From Luteitalea sp. (GTDB lineage Bacteria > Acidobacteriota > Vicinamibacteria > Vicinamibacterales > Vicinamibacteraceae): DNA of 64,000 nucleotides. This document shows, piece by piece, positions 1-8,577 of the stretch. The stretch covers positions 1-64,000 of the forward strand of contig WHTZ01000036.1 of NCBI GenBank assembly GCA_009377495.1, written 5' to 3'. Every line of letters starts with the position of its first letter. The first letter of the stretch is position 1. Below the pieces are notes generated by a model. That model saw only the letters and a list, made by a program, of their open reading frames with translations. It searched no databases and was not told the origin of the DNA. A program made the translations under genes and the position numbers.

Positions 1-47
1 GCGGGGCCTACAACGACGTGCCCGGCCGCGACCCCCAGAACCGTTAA
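1..47 (+). CDS. 3' end of an unidentified gene entering from the left edge
   Basis: The third frame is open from the window edge and ends in TAA at 45-47, giving a short tail reading GAYNDVPGRDPQNR. Too little is visible to assign a family. It is called only because the frame is open to the edge and is followed by a normal intergenic gap and an operator-like palindrome before the next gene. Confidence 0.3.
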   Translation, partial: GAYNDVPGRDPQNR

Positions 48-79
48 GCACCCCAAGGGGAGACAGTCGTGACACGGTC

Positions 80-95
80 TCTACATAAATGTAGA
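80..95. promoter_or_regulatory. Operator-like palindrome of the toxin-antitoxin locus
   Basis: The sequence TCTACATAAATGTAGA has two perfect 7-bp arms (80-86 and 89-95) around an AA centre, 17 bp before the antitoxin ATG. Ribbon-helix-helix antitoxins normally repress their own promoter through such AT-rich palindromes, so this is the likely autoregulatory site. The role is inferred from position and symmetry. Confidence 0.6.
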
Positions 96-112
96 CTGAC
101 GTTGAGGCGCTC

Positions 113-382
113 ATGGAAAAGGCTACTCAGATTTCGGCATTCGTTTCTCGAACGACCAAGCAGTTGCTCGAACGGCATGTTCGGGCCAGTGGAGTGAAGA
201 AGGCCCACCTGGTCGAGCAGGCGCTTCGTCACCACCTCGAGGCGCTTCAGGAGCTGCCAACAGACGTGATCGTTCATCCGAAGCTCGTCGTGTCTCGAAA
301 GTCCGGTGAGGCCATCCGGCGGCAGATCGAAGCAGGCAGGCCAACGCCAGCGCTCGTCGGCCTGATGCGCGATGGAGATTAG
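113..382 (+). CDS. Ribbon-helix-helix antitoxin-type protein
   Basis: An 89-residue protein whose first ~45 residues (ISAFVSRTTKQLLERHVRASGVKKAHLVEQAL) fit a CopG/Arc-like ribbon-helix-helix: a short basic beta strand and two helices. The remainder is a charged tail of the kind that wraps and inhibits a toxin. It overlaps the next gene by 11 bp (ATG at 372 inside its 3' end), the usual arrangement for RHH/GNAT toxin-antitoxin pairs, and a palindromic operator lies just upstream. It probably binds that palindrome and formerly neutralised the acetyltransferase. It has normal length and no visible lesion. Antitoxin assignment is from context and fold; the exact Pfam family is not certain. Confidence 0.7.
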   Translation: MEKATQISAFVSRTTKQLLERHVRASGVKKAHLVEQALRHHLEALQELPTDVIVHPKLVVSRKSGEAIRRQIEAGRPTPALVGLMRDGD

Positions 383-722
383 AGCGCTCAACGAAGGCGA
401 CGACCGCTCCCTATTCCATTCGGGTGACCCCGATCTCGTCAAGTTCTTCCACAGGTTCGCGGGACAGAATCAGGGCCTCGGCGCCAGGCTCCTCCGCTTT
501 GTGCTTGAACTAGCCCTCCGCATGGCAAGTGACTACGGTTGCGTGGGCGTTGTGGTCGACGCGAAACCCGGCGCGTCCGACTTCTACACCAAGTACGGGT
601 TCATCCCGGTGGATGTCGTCGAAGGCCAATCGGACGTCCGGCCACAGCCACTGCCTCTCTTCCTGGCCATCCGGTCGATCGCTGGTGCACTTGTTCAGAA
701 GCGCCACGAGAGCCCCGCTTGA
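372..722 (+). CDS. GNAT acetyltransferase toxin with internal in-frame deletion
   Basis: A 116-residue protein that starts like TacT-type GNAT toxins (MEIRALNEGDDRSLFHSGDPDL, then FFHRFAGQNQ) and ends like them (GLGARLLRFVLELA, GVVVDAKPGASDFYTKYGF, PQPLPLFLA). Family members are usually about 160-170 residues. Here residue ~32 (GQNQ) runs directly into the GLGARLL part of the acetyl-CoA-binding motif, so about 45-50 residues, including the central beta strands and the first half of the Q/RxxGxG loop, are missing. The reading frame survives, so it was probably a precise deletion. The protein should not be able to acetylate aminoacyl-tRNA. Its 3' end overlaps the convergent TonB receptor gene by 28 bp. 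Confidence 0.7.
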   Translation: MEIRALNEGDDRSLFHSGDPDLVKFFHRFAGQNQGLGARLLRFVLELALRMASDYGCVGVVVDAKPGASDFYTKYGFIPVDVVEGQSDVRPQPLPLFLAIRSIAGALVQKRHESPA

Positions 723-3142
723 ACCAGCCGTGGGATCGACGGCAGAATGCCGCGCGAGCGATCGACGATGAACGTGCGGTCCGCGAGGTTCTTCACCGCG
801 ACGAAGAAGGAGACCCGCGGCCGACTCACATACCACGTGGCGGCGGCGTTCCAGAGCGTGTAGGCGGGGATGAGCCCCTGCTGACCGTTCACGCTACTGG
901 GCACGGTGTTGAGCGTGTCGCCGAACTGCTGGCCGAGGTGCTGCGCTTCCACCTGCACGTCCAGCAGGGCGGTGCGCCGGTAACCCAGCGTAAAGCTCAC
1001 GAGTGACTCCGGTGCGTACGGAACGCGATTCCCGCTCACGCTCACGAGCTCGCCGCCGGGAAGCGTGGCCAGTCGCACGCCCGTCAGCCGCGCAACGGGG
1101 ACCCACGTACCCGCGAGGCGCGCATAGATGTTGTTCGAGCCGCGCGTGAGCGTCGCGCTGTCGAAGCTCAGCGCGCTTTCGAGTCCGCGGTGTAACGTCT
1201 CGCCGCCGTTGGTCAGCGTGGACCCCTCACCCCCGGCGAGGTTGGCCGCAATGATTTGATTCTCGTACTCGATCTGAAAGAAAGAGGCGTCCACCCGCAG
1301 GCCGGGGGCCACGAGCGCCCGCGCGCCAACCTCCGTGTTCCAGCTCCGCTCGGCCTCGAGATCTGTCGCGCTGCCCGTATCATTGGCAATGAGGTCTTCC
1401 ACGCGAGGCGGCGCAAAGCCGCGATGGATTCCCGCAAAGCCCGTGACCCGGGCGCTCATCGCGTACGCGATCCCGAGACCCGGCACGACCTCGGTGAGAG
1501 TGGCGTTGCCTGTGACGCCAGTGCCCTCGTTCCCCAGGCGGTTCACCCGTTCGTGTCGCATGTGCTCGACGCGGACGCCAGGCGTGATCGTCCAGGCCCC
1601 GAGCAGGAATCGATGCTGAAGGAAGGCGGACGCCGCATCAGTGGTCCGACGATTATCTTCGAGCAGGATGCCGGTGCGCGCCGTGGGCGTCGCGCCTTTC
1701 TCGAGCTGCCGCTCTTGAATTTCGGCATGCAACCGTGCGCCGACGTCCGTTTCTTGCGAGAGCCCGAATAGGCTGTGGTCGATGCGCACGCGTGGCTCGA
1801 TCCCCAGCACCGTATAACGGGACGACCGCCCCTGATTTCCGCACTGTGGGGTCACGTCGATCGGATCGACGCACCTGGGATCCGCCGGATTGCGCGGCCG
1901 CTGACCGGAGTGGCTGCTTTGCCACCACCATTCGGGCCGATACACCTGCACATACCCGGTCGTCGTCAACGCGAGATTGTTCTTGACCAGCGCACGATAC
2001 GTGCCCGTGAAACCGCTGCGGCTGGCGTCGAGCTCGTCGTCGACGAACGGATTCTGGCGCGGGTCCTCGATGTACTCGCTGTCGCGCAGACCGCTCAATC
2101 CGAGCTGCGCGTCCTCGCCGTAGTAGTTCATCTTGAACGACACGCCCTGCTCGGGCGTCAGCTGCGACGCAACCTTGACGGTGAAGTCGTTCAGATCCGC
2201 GTGCTGATGCTCGCGCGCCCCGTCGCTTTGCTTCCGCATCACATCAAACAGCAGGCCGGTCGTGCCCCAGGTTCCTCCGAAGCTGAGGTGTCCGTTGAAG
2301 TAGTCCCTGCTGCCGCCCGAGAGGGAGACCGACGTCGAGCGACCGACTGGTGGATCGGGCGTGATGTAATTGAGCACGCCGCCCACCGTGACGGGGCCAT
2401 GACTGATTTGCCCAGAGCCCTTCATGACCTCGACTCGCGCAAAGCGCTCGATCGGCGGATGATAGACGCTGGCATTGTCGCCGTAGGGGGCATAGGCGGT
2501 CGGGACGCCATCCTCGAGCAACAGCGCCTTGACGGAGCTTCCCGGGCTCAGCCCCCGGATCCCAATGTGCGGGCGCAGCCCCAACCCCTCATCGTCACGA
2601 GCGTGCAGGCCGGGCACCTTCCGAAGGGCCTCGTTGGTGGTGAAGACGTGAGACGCTTCCAGGGCGTCGCGCGTCAGGACGTCAACTGATCCAGGCGTCC
2701 GCCGCAGCGTCTCCTCGGAGCCGACCAGGCGCGAGCCGAGCGCTGTGACGTCTTCGGCGAACGACCCGGTGCGCAGCGTGAATTGAACGACGACGGGTTC
2801 CCGGCCCAGGACCACCTCTTTCCGAGCGACCGAAAACCCGGGTAGCAGCGCCGTGATGCTGTATGCTCCGTCTGGCACTTGATCGAACCCGTAGTGCCCG
2901 TCGCTGTCCGTCGTTGCGGTCTGCTCGAAGCCAGAGGCCGGACGGCGCAAGATCACCGAGACGCCGGGCACGGCCCATCCCGAGGCATCGACGATGCGTC
3001 CCGAGACGGCCGGGTCGTTCGGCTGGGCTTGCGCAGACCCGGCGAGGAACAGCGCCGCGCAGATGAGCAGCGTTACCGGTGGCCGCCATCTCGCGAGAAA
3101 GCCCTGACCGAGAGCTCCAGTGGGTCGTTGCGTCATCGTCAT
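695..3142 (-). CDS. TonB-dependent receptor, FecA-like
   Basis: An outer-membrane receptor of about 815 residues. The chosen start (3142) gives a short basic n-region and a signal peptide ending at AGSAQAQ. A carboxypeptidase-regulatory-like domain follows (VSGRIVDASG...VPGVSV...YSITALLPGF), then a plug domain (TPGSVDVLTRDAL, VPGLHARDDEGLGLRPHIGIRGL, ARVEVMKGSGQISHGPVTVGGVLNYITP) and a 22-strand barrel ending in an aromatic SWRF, the usual BamA signal. The plug pattern, with PYGDNASVYHPP and GPVTVGGVLNY, resembles ferric-dicitrate receptor FecA, so ferric siderophore uptake is likely, but the ligand is not proven. No FecR/FecI pair is next to it. An ATG at 3136 is an equally good start. Confidence 0.9.
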   Translation of the reverse strand: MTMTQRPTGALGQGFLARWRPPVTLLICAALFLAGSAQAQPNDPAVSGRIVDASGWAVPGVSVILRRPASGFEQTATTDSDGHYGFDQVPDGAYSITALLPGFSVARKEVVLGREPVVVQFTLRTGSFAEDVTALGSRLVGSEETLRRTPGSVDVLTRDALEASHVFTTNEALRKVPGLHARDDEGLGLRPHIGIRGLSPGSSVKALLLEDGVPTAYAPYGDNASVYHPPIERFARVEVMKGSGQISHGPVTVGGVLNYITPDPPVGRSTSVSLSGGSRDYFNGHLSFGGTWGTTGLLFDVMRKQSDGAREHQHADLNDFTVKVASQLTPEQGVSFKMNYYGEDAQLGLSGLRDSEYIEDPRQNPFVDDELDASRSGFTGTYRALVKNNLALTTTGYVQVYRPEWWWQSSHSGQRPRNPADPRCVDPIDVTPQCGNQGRSSRYTVLGIEPRVRIDHSLFGLSQETDVGARLHAEIQERQLEKGATPTARTGILLEDNRRTTDAASAFLQHRFLLGAWTITPGVRVEHMRHERVNRLGNEGTGVTGNATLTEVVPGLGIAYAMSARVTGFAGIHRGFAPPRVEDLIANDTGSATDLEAERSWNTEVGARALVAPGLRVDASFFQIEYENQIIAANLAGGEGSTLTNGGETLHRGLESALSFDSATLTRGSNNIYARLAGTWVPVARLTGVRLATLPGGELVSVSGNRVPYAPESLVSFTLGYRRTALLDVQVEAQHLGQQFGDTLNTVPSSVNGQQGLIPAYTLWNAAATWYVSRPRVSFFVAVKNLADRTFIVDRSRGILPSIPRLVQAGLSWRF

Positions 3143-3256
3143 ATTGGCGCGCCCTGTTGAGGTTCCCAAGCTACATCAATACTGGGATTTAGTATAAGCG
3201 TGACGGCGATTCTGCGGGACACCATCGTGAAATAGGATTAGGGAAGGGGGACCAGT

Positions 3257-3682
3257 ATGGCTATCAGAACATCCGAAGCGGAATGGCGCGGCAATTTGCG
3301 AGAGGGCGAGGGGAAGGTCAAGCTTGGAAGCGGCGCCTTTGAAGGAACGTACTCATTCCCGTCTCGTTTCGAAAGCGGTAAGGGAACCAATCCCGAGGAG
3401 CTGATCGGTGCGGCACATGCCGGTTGCTTCTCCATGGCTCTTGCTGCCGGCCTGGGTCGCGCGGGCTACACGCCCACACGCATCCAGACGACCGCCAAGG
3501 TCCATCTCGACAAGGTCGGCGAAGGCTTCGAGATCACGACAATCGAGCTCGAGACCCACGCCGAGGTGCCGGGGATCGACGAGGCCGCCTTCACACGGGA
3601 GGCCGAGAGCGCCAAGGCGAACTGCCCGGTCTCGAAGGCGTTGAAGGGCCCGACGATCACGCTTGCGGCACACTTGGGCTAG
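3257..3682 (+). CDS. OsmC-family peroxiredoxin (organic hydroperoxide reductase)
   Basis: A 141-residue, full-length OsmC/Ohr-fold cytoplasmic enzyme that reduces organic hydroperoxides with a cysteine pair. The peroxidatic Cys57 sits in AAHAGCFSM and the resolving Cys123 in AKANCPVSKAL, both in the expected places. The N-terminus SEAEWRGNLREGEGKVKLGSGAFEGTYSF is the OsmC signature rather than Ohr. The preceding GGGGGACCAGT supplies a purine-rich ribosome site. It precedes the phosphodiesterase gene on the same strand, but no shared function is evident. Confidence 0.93.
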   Translation: MAIRTSEAEWRGNLREGEGKVKLGSGAFEGTYSFPSRFESGKGTNPEELIGAAHAGCFSMALAAGLGRAGYTPTRIQTTAKVHLDKVGEGFEITTIELETHAEVPGIDEAAFTREAESAKANCPVSKALKGPTITLAAHLG

Positions 3683-3724
3683 CCCGCCACAGGAGTGTCA
3701 CATCGTTGGAACAGAATTCAGGTC

Positions 3725-5089
3725 ATGGGAATGCGCCCCTTCGCGATGTCGCTCTCCGCCGCTTTCGCGGCAATCATGTCAGCGTCAATGCTCGCCGCGG
3801 GCGGTCCAGAGCCGCGCCACGTCGTGATGATCTCCATCGACGGCCTCATGCCGTCCGTGTATACGGAGCCTGGGCCGTCCAAGGTGCCCACGCTGCGCCG
3901 CCTCGCGCAGGAAGGTACGTACGCCGCCGGTGTCATCGGCGTGCTGCCGACCGTGACGTATCCGTCGCACACAACGATGATTACCGGTGTGGCGCCGGCC
4001 GTCCACGGGATCTACGAGAACCATCCCTTGGACCCGGAAGGACGCTCGGGGGACGCGTGGTACTGGTACGCGCGAGACATCCAGGTAGCGACCCTGCCGG
4101 GTGCCGTCGGCTCCCGCGGGCTGTCGACCGCCGCCGTGAGCTGGCCGGCGACCGTGGGCAGCGATGTCGACTTTCTGATGCCGGAATATGGTCGTACCTT
4201 CTATCCCGAGACGCTCCATCTCCTGCGCGCGCTATCGCACCCGCGCGGACTTCTGGACACGTACGAGGCGGTTCGGGGCACGCCCTTGCCGTGGCCGCTC
4301 ACCGATGCGGACCGTACAGGGCTTGCGGCCTGGATCTTCCGCACGCATCGGCCACACCTGACGCTCCTGCACATCTTCGAAACCGATAGTGCGCAGCACG
4401 ACCACGGACCGGGCTCGGCGGAGGCGCTCGCCGCGCTCGAGCAAGCTGACGAGCACGTCAAAATCATGCTCGATGCGATTGCTGAAACGGGACTCGGCGA
4501 CCGCACCGACGTGGTCATCGTGTCCGATCACGGGTTCCTCCCTATCCAACAGCAGATCCACCCGAACAGGATCTTCAAGGAGGAGGGCTTGCTAGAGGTG
4601 GACGAGAGCGACAACGTGCGACGGTGGGACGCGTACGTGCAGGGATCCGGCGGCGTGGGGTTCGTGTTCTTGAACAACCCCGAGGATCGGTCGATACGCT
4701 CGCGGGTGGAAACGATTCTGACGAACCTGGCCGCTGATCCGGCCAATGGCATTCTCAACGTGTGGGGTGAAGAGGACCTTCGGAAGATGGGCGCACATCC
4801 ACGGGCCAGCTTCGCGCTCGACATGAAGGACGGCTTCTATTCGGGCTCGCGCCACGATGTCCTGCGCACGCCGACCTCGAGCAAGGGAGGCCATGGCTTC
4901 GATCCGATGCGCGAAGAGCTCCACGCCTCCCTCATCATGTCGGGACCGGATGTGCCGAAGTCCGGTAGTCTGGGCGTTGTGCGCATGACGCAAATTGCGC
5001 CAACGGTCGCCGCCTGGTTCGACGTCGGGCTCTCCGAGCGCGCGGATGAACCGCTCGCGCTCAAGCCCGCTGGCACGTCGACTCGGTAA
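3725..5089 (+). CDS. Secreted alkaline-phosphatase-superfamily phosphodiesterase (ENPP-like)
   Basis: About 454 residues with a signal peptide (MGMRPFAMSLSAAFAAIMSASMLAAGG). The alkaline phosphatase fold's two-zinc site is visible in order: ISIDGLMPS (first Asp), YPSHTTMITG (catalytic Thr), FETDSAQHDHGPGS (Asp/His), VSDHGFLP (Asp-His) and GGHGFDP (last His). This is the nucleotide pyrophosphatase/phosphodiesterase subgroup, acting in the periplasm on nucleotide or phospholipid phosphodiesters; the substrate is unknown. A GTG at 3695 could extend it, but the ATG at 3725 gives a better signal peptide. It ends 4 bp from the convergent regulator gene. Confidence 0.88.
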   Translation: MGMRPFAMSLSAAFAAIMSASMLAAGGPEPRHVVMISIDGLMPSVYTEPGPSKVPTLRRLAQEGTYAAGVIGVLPTVTYPSHTTMITGVAPAVHGIYENHPLDPEGRSGDAWYWYARDIQVATLPGAVGSRGLSTAAVSWPATVGSDVDFLMPEYGRTFYPETLHLLRALSHPRGLLDTYEAVRGTPLPWPLTDADRTGLAAWIFRTHRPHLTLLHIFETDSAQHDHGPGSAEALAALEQADEHVKIMLDAIAETGLGDRTDVVIVSDHGFLPIQQQIHPNRIFKEEGLLEVDESDNVRRWDAYVQGSGGVGFVFLNNPEDRSIRSRVETILTNLAADPANGILNVWGEEDLRKMGAHPRASFALDMKDGFYSGSRHDVLRTPTSSKGGHGFDPMREELHASLIMSGPDVPKSGSLGVVRMTQIAPTVAAWFDVGLSERADEPLALKPAGTSTR

Positions 5090-5093
5090 CCAC

Positions 5094-6824
5094 TTAGACC
5101 TCGACCGAGAAGAGCGAGAGCTCGGCCTCGTCAGTAGGTCTGATATGGAGGCCACAGTTACGGAACTTCAGCCCTGATCCGGCGACGAGATCGTGAACGG
5201 TCCGCGACACGATCATATCGCCGGGGGGAGCCTGCGTGGCCACTTGCAGGGCCGTGTCGACGGTCAGGCCACGGATCGTGTCGCCGAGGAGCTCGCATTC
5301 ACCCGTGTGCGCGCCGAGCTGAATCGGGCATCCGAAGCGGCGCGCGACCTCCGCGATCGTCGCGCCACACCGTATGGCGCGCGCAGGTCCATCGAAGGTG
5401 GCCAGGACGGGCGGGCACGCGCTGCCGTCAGGCCGCACGAGCCGACCGCGGAAACGTTCCACCTCACGTCTCACGAGCGCCAGCAGCCGTTCGCGTGCCC
5501 CGGCGGCCATTACCACCTCAGAGGCGTCGCGTCCGTTCTGCGCCGCGCGCGGTTCGGTGACGCCACAAAGCACGGTGGCGAGCACGCGATCGCGGTCGTG
5601 ATCCGGATTGTGAAAACCGGCCACGAATCGCTCGATCTCGTCGAGCAGCGCATCCTGGTCTCCGACGAATGGCAGATGGTCCTCACCCGGGAGCTCCCGA
5701 AACTGGGCGCCTGGGATGCGGCTCGCGACGTAGCGTCCTTCTTCCACGCGCAGACACCGATCGCCTGAACGATGCAGAATCAGCGTCGGCACCCGGATCG
5801 TCGGGAGAACCTCTCGAACGTCGATATCGGCATTCATCCGCGTCAGCGCGAGGGCCGCGCCCGGGCTCGCGCCCATGCGAATGTAGGTCGCCCACCAGTC
5901 GCGGAACTGCGGATCGTGCAGGCGGCTCGGCGCACGCTCGGCCAATCCAACCGGGCCACCCCAATCGCGTTGGATCTCCTCGTAGAACGCCTGCCGCTCT
6001 TCGAGCGTGGGTCCCCATGGATAGTCGGGCGCCTTGAGCCGCCGCGCGTATGTGCCAATCATTGCCAGCGCGAGCGTCTTCTCCGGATGGGTGGCGGCGA
6101 AGAGGCTGCACATGGGCCCACCTTCCGACACGCCCAACAGCACGGCGCGCCGCGAGCCCGCCGCCTCCATCACCGCGCGCACATCGTCCATCCGCTGTTC
6201 GAGCGTCGGCAGGGCCGCGACGCGATCCGACAGGCCCGTGCCGCGCTTGTCGAACAAGATCAGACGTGAGAAGGACGCGAGCCGCCGGAGAAAGCGCGCA
6301 AAGGTCGGCTCCATCCAGAAGTACTCGAGGTGCGACACCCACCCCATGACGAATACGAGATCGAACGGTCCATCGCCGACGACCTGATAGGCGATATTGA
6401 CGTCGCCGCTTTGCGCGTACCGTGTTTCCGGGACGCGCGCGGAGATACCGTTCGGGGGCGCGTCTGGACGCGACCACGACGAGGCGGCCGCCTCCGCCTG
6501 AACGACGGGAGCCACGAAGCGGTAGCCACGTTTGGGAACGGTCTCGATGTAGCGGGTGTCCTGGTCGCGCTCGCCCAGCGCCCTTCGCAAGGATGAGATG
6601 TTCTGCGCGAGGTTGTTCGGCTCGACAAACGTGTTGGGCCACACCTGTTCGATGAGCTCGTCGGTGGTCACCACGCGGCCACCATGCTCCACGAGGATCA
6701 CCAATATCTCCAGCGCCTTGAGGGTCAAGGGCACCACCTTGCCTCGATAGGTGAGGAGGCGGTCGTGGGTGTCGAGCTCGAACGCCGGGCCAAAGGAGTA
6801 ACGCGTTCTCCTGCCGCTGGTCAT
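5094..6824 (-). CDS. Winged-helix / alpha-beta hydrolase / cyclase-homology fusion protein
   Basis: A 576-residue three-part protein. Residues ~8-105 are an OmpR/CadC-type winged helix (LTLKALEILVILVEHGGRVVTTDELIEQVWP, then SSLRRALGERDQDTRYIETVPKRGYRFVAPV). Residues ~125-400 are an alpha/beta hydrolase with nucleophile elbow GVSEGGPM, an acid region LILHRSGDRCL and a His in PGEDHLPFVG. Residues ~405-576 match class III nucleotidyl cyclase domains (LATFDGPARAIRCG, IQLGAHTGECELLGDTIRGLTVDTA). The metal-binding FTDIVGST and GDG motifs are replaced by LCGVTEP and RPDGSACPPV, so catalysis is unlikely. There is no membrane segment, so it is probably a cytoplasmic DNA-binding sensor. It is transcribed divergently from the PEP-CTERM gene. 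Confidence 0.85.
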   Translation of the reverse strand: MTSGRRTRYSFGPAFELDTHDRLLTYRGKVVPLTLKALEILVILVEHGGRVVTTDELIEQVWPNTFVEPNNLAQNISSLRRALGERDQDTRYIETVPKRGYRFVAPVVQAEAAASSWSRPDAPPNGISARVPETRYAQSGDVNIAYQVVGDGPFDLVFVMGWVSHLEYFWMEPTFARFLRRLASFSRLILFDKRGTGLSDRVAALPTLEQRMDDVRAVMEAAGSRRAVLLGVSEGGPMCSLFAATHPEKTLALAMIGTYARRLKAPDYPWGPTLEERQAFYEEIQRDWGGPVGLAERAPSRLHDPQFRDWWATYIRMGASPGAALALTRMNADIDVREVLPTIRVPTLILHRSGDRCLRVEEGRYVASRIPGAQFRELPGEDHLPFVGDQDALLDEIERFVAGFHNPDHDRDRVLATVLCGVTEPRAAQNGRDASEVVMAAGARERLLALVRREVERFRGRLVRPDGSACPPVLATFDGPARAIRCGATIAEVARRFGCPIQLGAHTGECELLGDTIRGLTVDTALQVATQAPPGDMIVSRTVHDLVAGSGLKFRNCGLHIRPTDEAELSLFSVEV

Positions 6825-7034
6825 GCGCGTTTCACGAAACTCTCAGAACGATTTCAGGCCGCTCACAGGACTTGTCCCGCGGGGCTCATTAGACTTGGAG
6901 GCGATGGAGATCGTCCGTCCGGCCGCAGTGTCGCAGTCGGGCAGACGCGCTCACTGCTTGGGATAACGTGCGTGCCCCGCGATCTGAACGCGGGTCGCGG
7001 CCGCACGGTCGTCCGCTCAGGAGACAGATGTCGC

Positions 7035-7943
7035 ATGCAAACGAATAAGATAGCGTCGCACTTCCGTTGGCTCAGACGTCCGCTAGGCGGCGCCGCAGTG
7101 GCGACGCTTCTGGTGTTTGTCGCCCCAGCCTATGCGTGGGCCGGGCCCATTACCCCCTTCCAGGCTGCGGGAGCAACCGCAGCTGACATTCAGGCCCAGG
7201 TTGACCTCTTCCGCGGTGCGCTCGGCACCAACAACGGAGGGGGGCCCTGCCAGCCGGCGCCATGCACGGCTGGCCGCCGCGAGATCAACTGGGACGGCGG
7301 CGGCCCGACACCGCCAAATCCGTTTCCGGATGACAACTTCAACCAGCCAAACGCGCCTCTCGCGCGCGGTCTGACAACGCTGACCGATGGCACCGGGTTT
7401 CAGGTCAGCACTGACGCCGGTTTTGGTGGCTTCGAGTTCGAAGACATCAACCAGACCTATCCCGATATCTTTCAGTCGTTTAGCGAACAGAAGCTGTTCG
7501 CGCCCGTCGGGAGCAACGTGACCGATGTCCTCTTCTCGGTGCCCGGGCTCCCCGACCAAGCGGCAGCCGTGACAGGCTTCGGCGCCGTCTTCACGGATGT
7601 CGACCTGTACGGCGCCACCAAGCTGGCGTTCTATGACATCGACGATGCGCTGCTGTACAACCTGACCGTCCCTGTCGCCAATCAGGGCCTCTCCTTCGCT
7701 GGCGTCGCGCTCGACACGGCGAGCATCTACCGCGTCCGCATCACCACCGGCACGCACGCGCTCGGGCCCAATGACGGGTTCGACGACCATGGGAAGGGTG
7801 CAGATGTTGTCGCCATGGACGACTTCGTCTACGGCGAGCCGATTGCGGCCAAAGTGCCCGAACCCACATCCTTGCTTCTCCTCGGCACCGGTCTGGTCGG
7901 GATGGCCTGGCAGACCAGACGACGACTCGGTATTGGTTCGTAA
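7035..7943 (+). CDS. PEP-CTERM sorted exported protein
   Basis: A 302-residue exported protein. The ATG at 7035 is chosen because it begins a basic n-region (MQTNKIASHFRWLRRP) and a clear signal peptide (LVFVAPAYAWAG). The C-terminus carries the sorting tag VPEPTSLLLLGTGLVGMAW followed by QTRRR, the PEP motif/hydrophobic helix/basic tail cleaved by exosortase. The mature part has no catalytic motif that I recognise; it is Asp/Gly/Pro-rich and soluble, with the FDDHGKGADVVAMDDFVYG stretch typical of PEP-CTERM surface proteins. No exosortase lies in this window, so one must be encoded elsewhere. An exopolysaccharide-associated surface role is inferred from the tag only. Confidence 0.85.
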   Translation: MQTNKIASHFRWLRRPLGGAAVATLLVFVAPAYAWAGPITPFQAAGATAADIQAQVDLFRGALGTNNGGGPCQPAPCTAGRREINWDGGGPTPPNPFPDDNFNQPNAPLARGLTTLTDGTGFQVSTDAGFGGFEFEDINQTYPDIFQSFSEQKLFAPVGSNVTDVLFSVPGLPDQAAAVTGFGAVFTDVDLYGATKLAFYDIDDALLYNLTVPVANQGLSFAGVALDTASIYRVRITTGTHALGPNDGFDDHGKGADVVAMDDFVYGEPIAAKVPEPTSLLLLGTGLVGMAWQTRRRLGIGS

Positions 7944-7975
7944 TGTGAGATGCCGCAGCCTCCCCAGCGCGGCTT

Positions 7976-8458
7976 CTACATCGACTCGTCGGCGCTCGGG
8001 CCATAGATCGCTGGCACGGTGGAGCCCATCGGACGAAGGTATGTGGAAAGCTGCCCGCGATGGTGAATCTGATCGAACAAGAAACCCCACGCGCTGCCGT
8101 ATCCGGTCTCTTTCATGACCTCTTGGCCTTGATAGGTGAAGGGCACTTGTGCTTCGAACCGGGCCACCTCGAGGCGGTGCAACCGTCTGGTGAGCTCGTC
8201 GTGATGCCGGTCATACGTGTCGAGGATCTCCTTCACCGTGGTAGGTGTGGGCTCTTCCACCCATGCAATGACGCCCTTCTCCAGGCCGTCGACGAGCAGG
8301 ATCTCCTCCCGCACCATTAGCCAGGCAATTTCCCGTGCGTTCCGCGCCTTTGGGTCCGCCCGATAGTTGGATCGATGCTCGGGGATCCGCGAGATCACCT
8401 TGCGCGTGACGGGGCCCTCTTTCTCCCAGAGCTTCAGGTACAGCGCTTTTTCGTCCAT
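7976..8458 (-). CDS. DinB-family protein
   Basis: A 160-residue four-helix-bundle protein. The start at 8458 is chosen because an AAGGAGGGCGAG ribosome site lies immediately upstream; the frame stays open to 8521 without another such site. Putative metal ligands are visible as RIPEHRSNY near the N-terminus, DRHHDELTRRLH in the middle and FDQIHHRGQLSTYL near the C-terminus, the spacing of DinB/YfiT-type putative thiol-dependent metalloenzymes. The substrate is unknown; several relatives use bacillithiol or mycothiol. It is monocistronic and divergent from the symporter gene. Confidence 0.85.
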   Translation of the reverse strand: MDEKALYLKLWEKEGPVTRKVISRIPEHRSNYRADPKARNAREIAWLMVREEILLVDGLEKGVIAWVEEPTPTTVKEILDTYDRHHDELTRRLHRLEVARFEAQVPFTYQGQEVMKETGYGSAWGFLFDQIHHRGQLSTYLRPMGSTVPAIYGPSADESM

Positions 8459-8577
8459 CTCGCCCTCCTTGCGGGGTGGTTGCCGAGCGGTCAGCATAGG
8501 CAAATAAAAAGCGAAAGTCAATCACAACCTTCTATACTGCGCGGACGCGTCGCGAGCGCGACCAGGAGGGAACCGGA

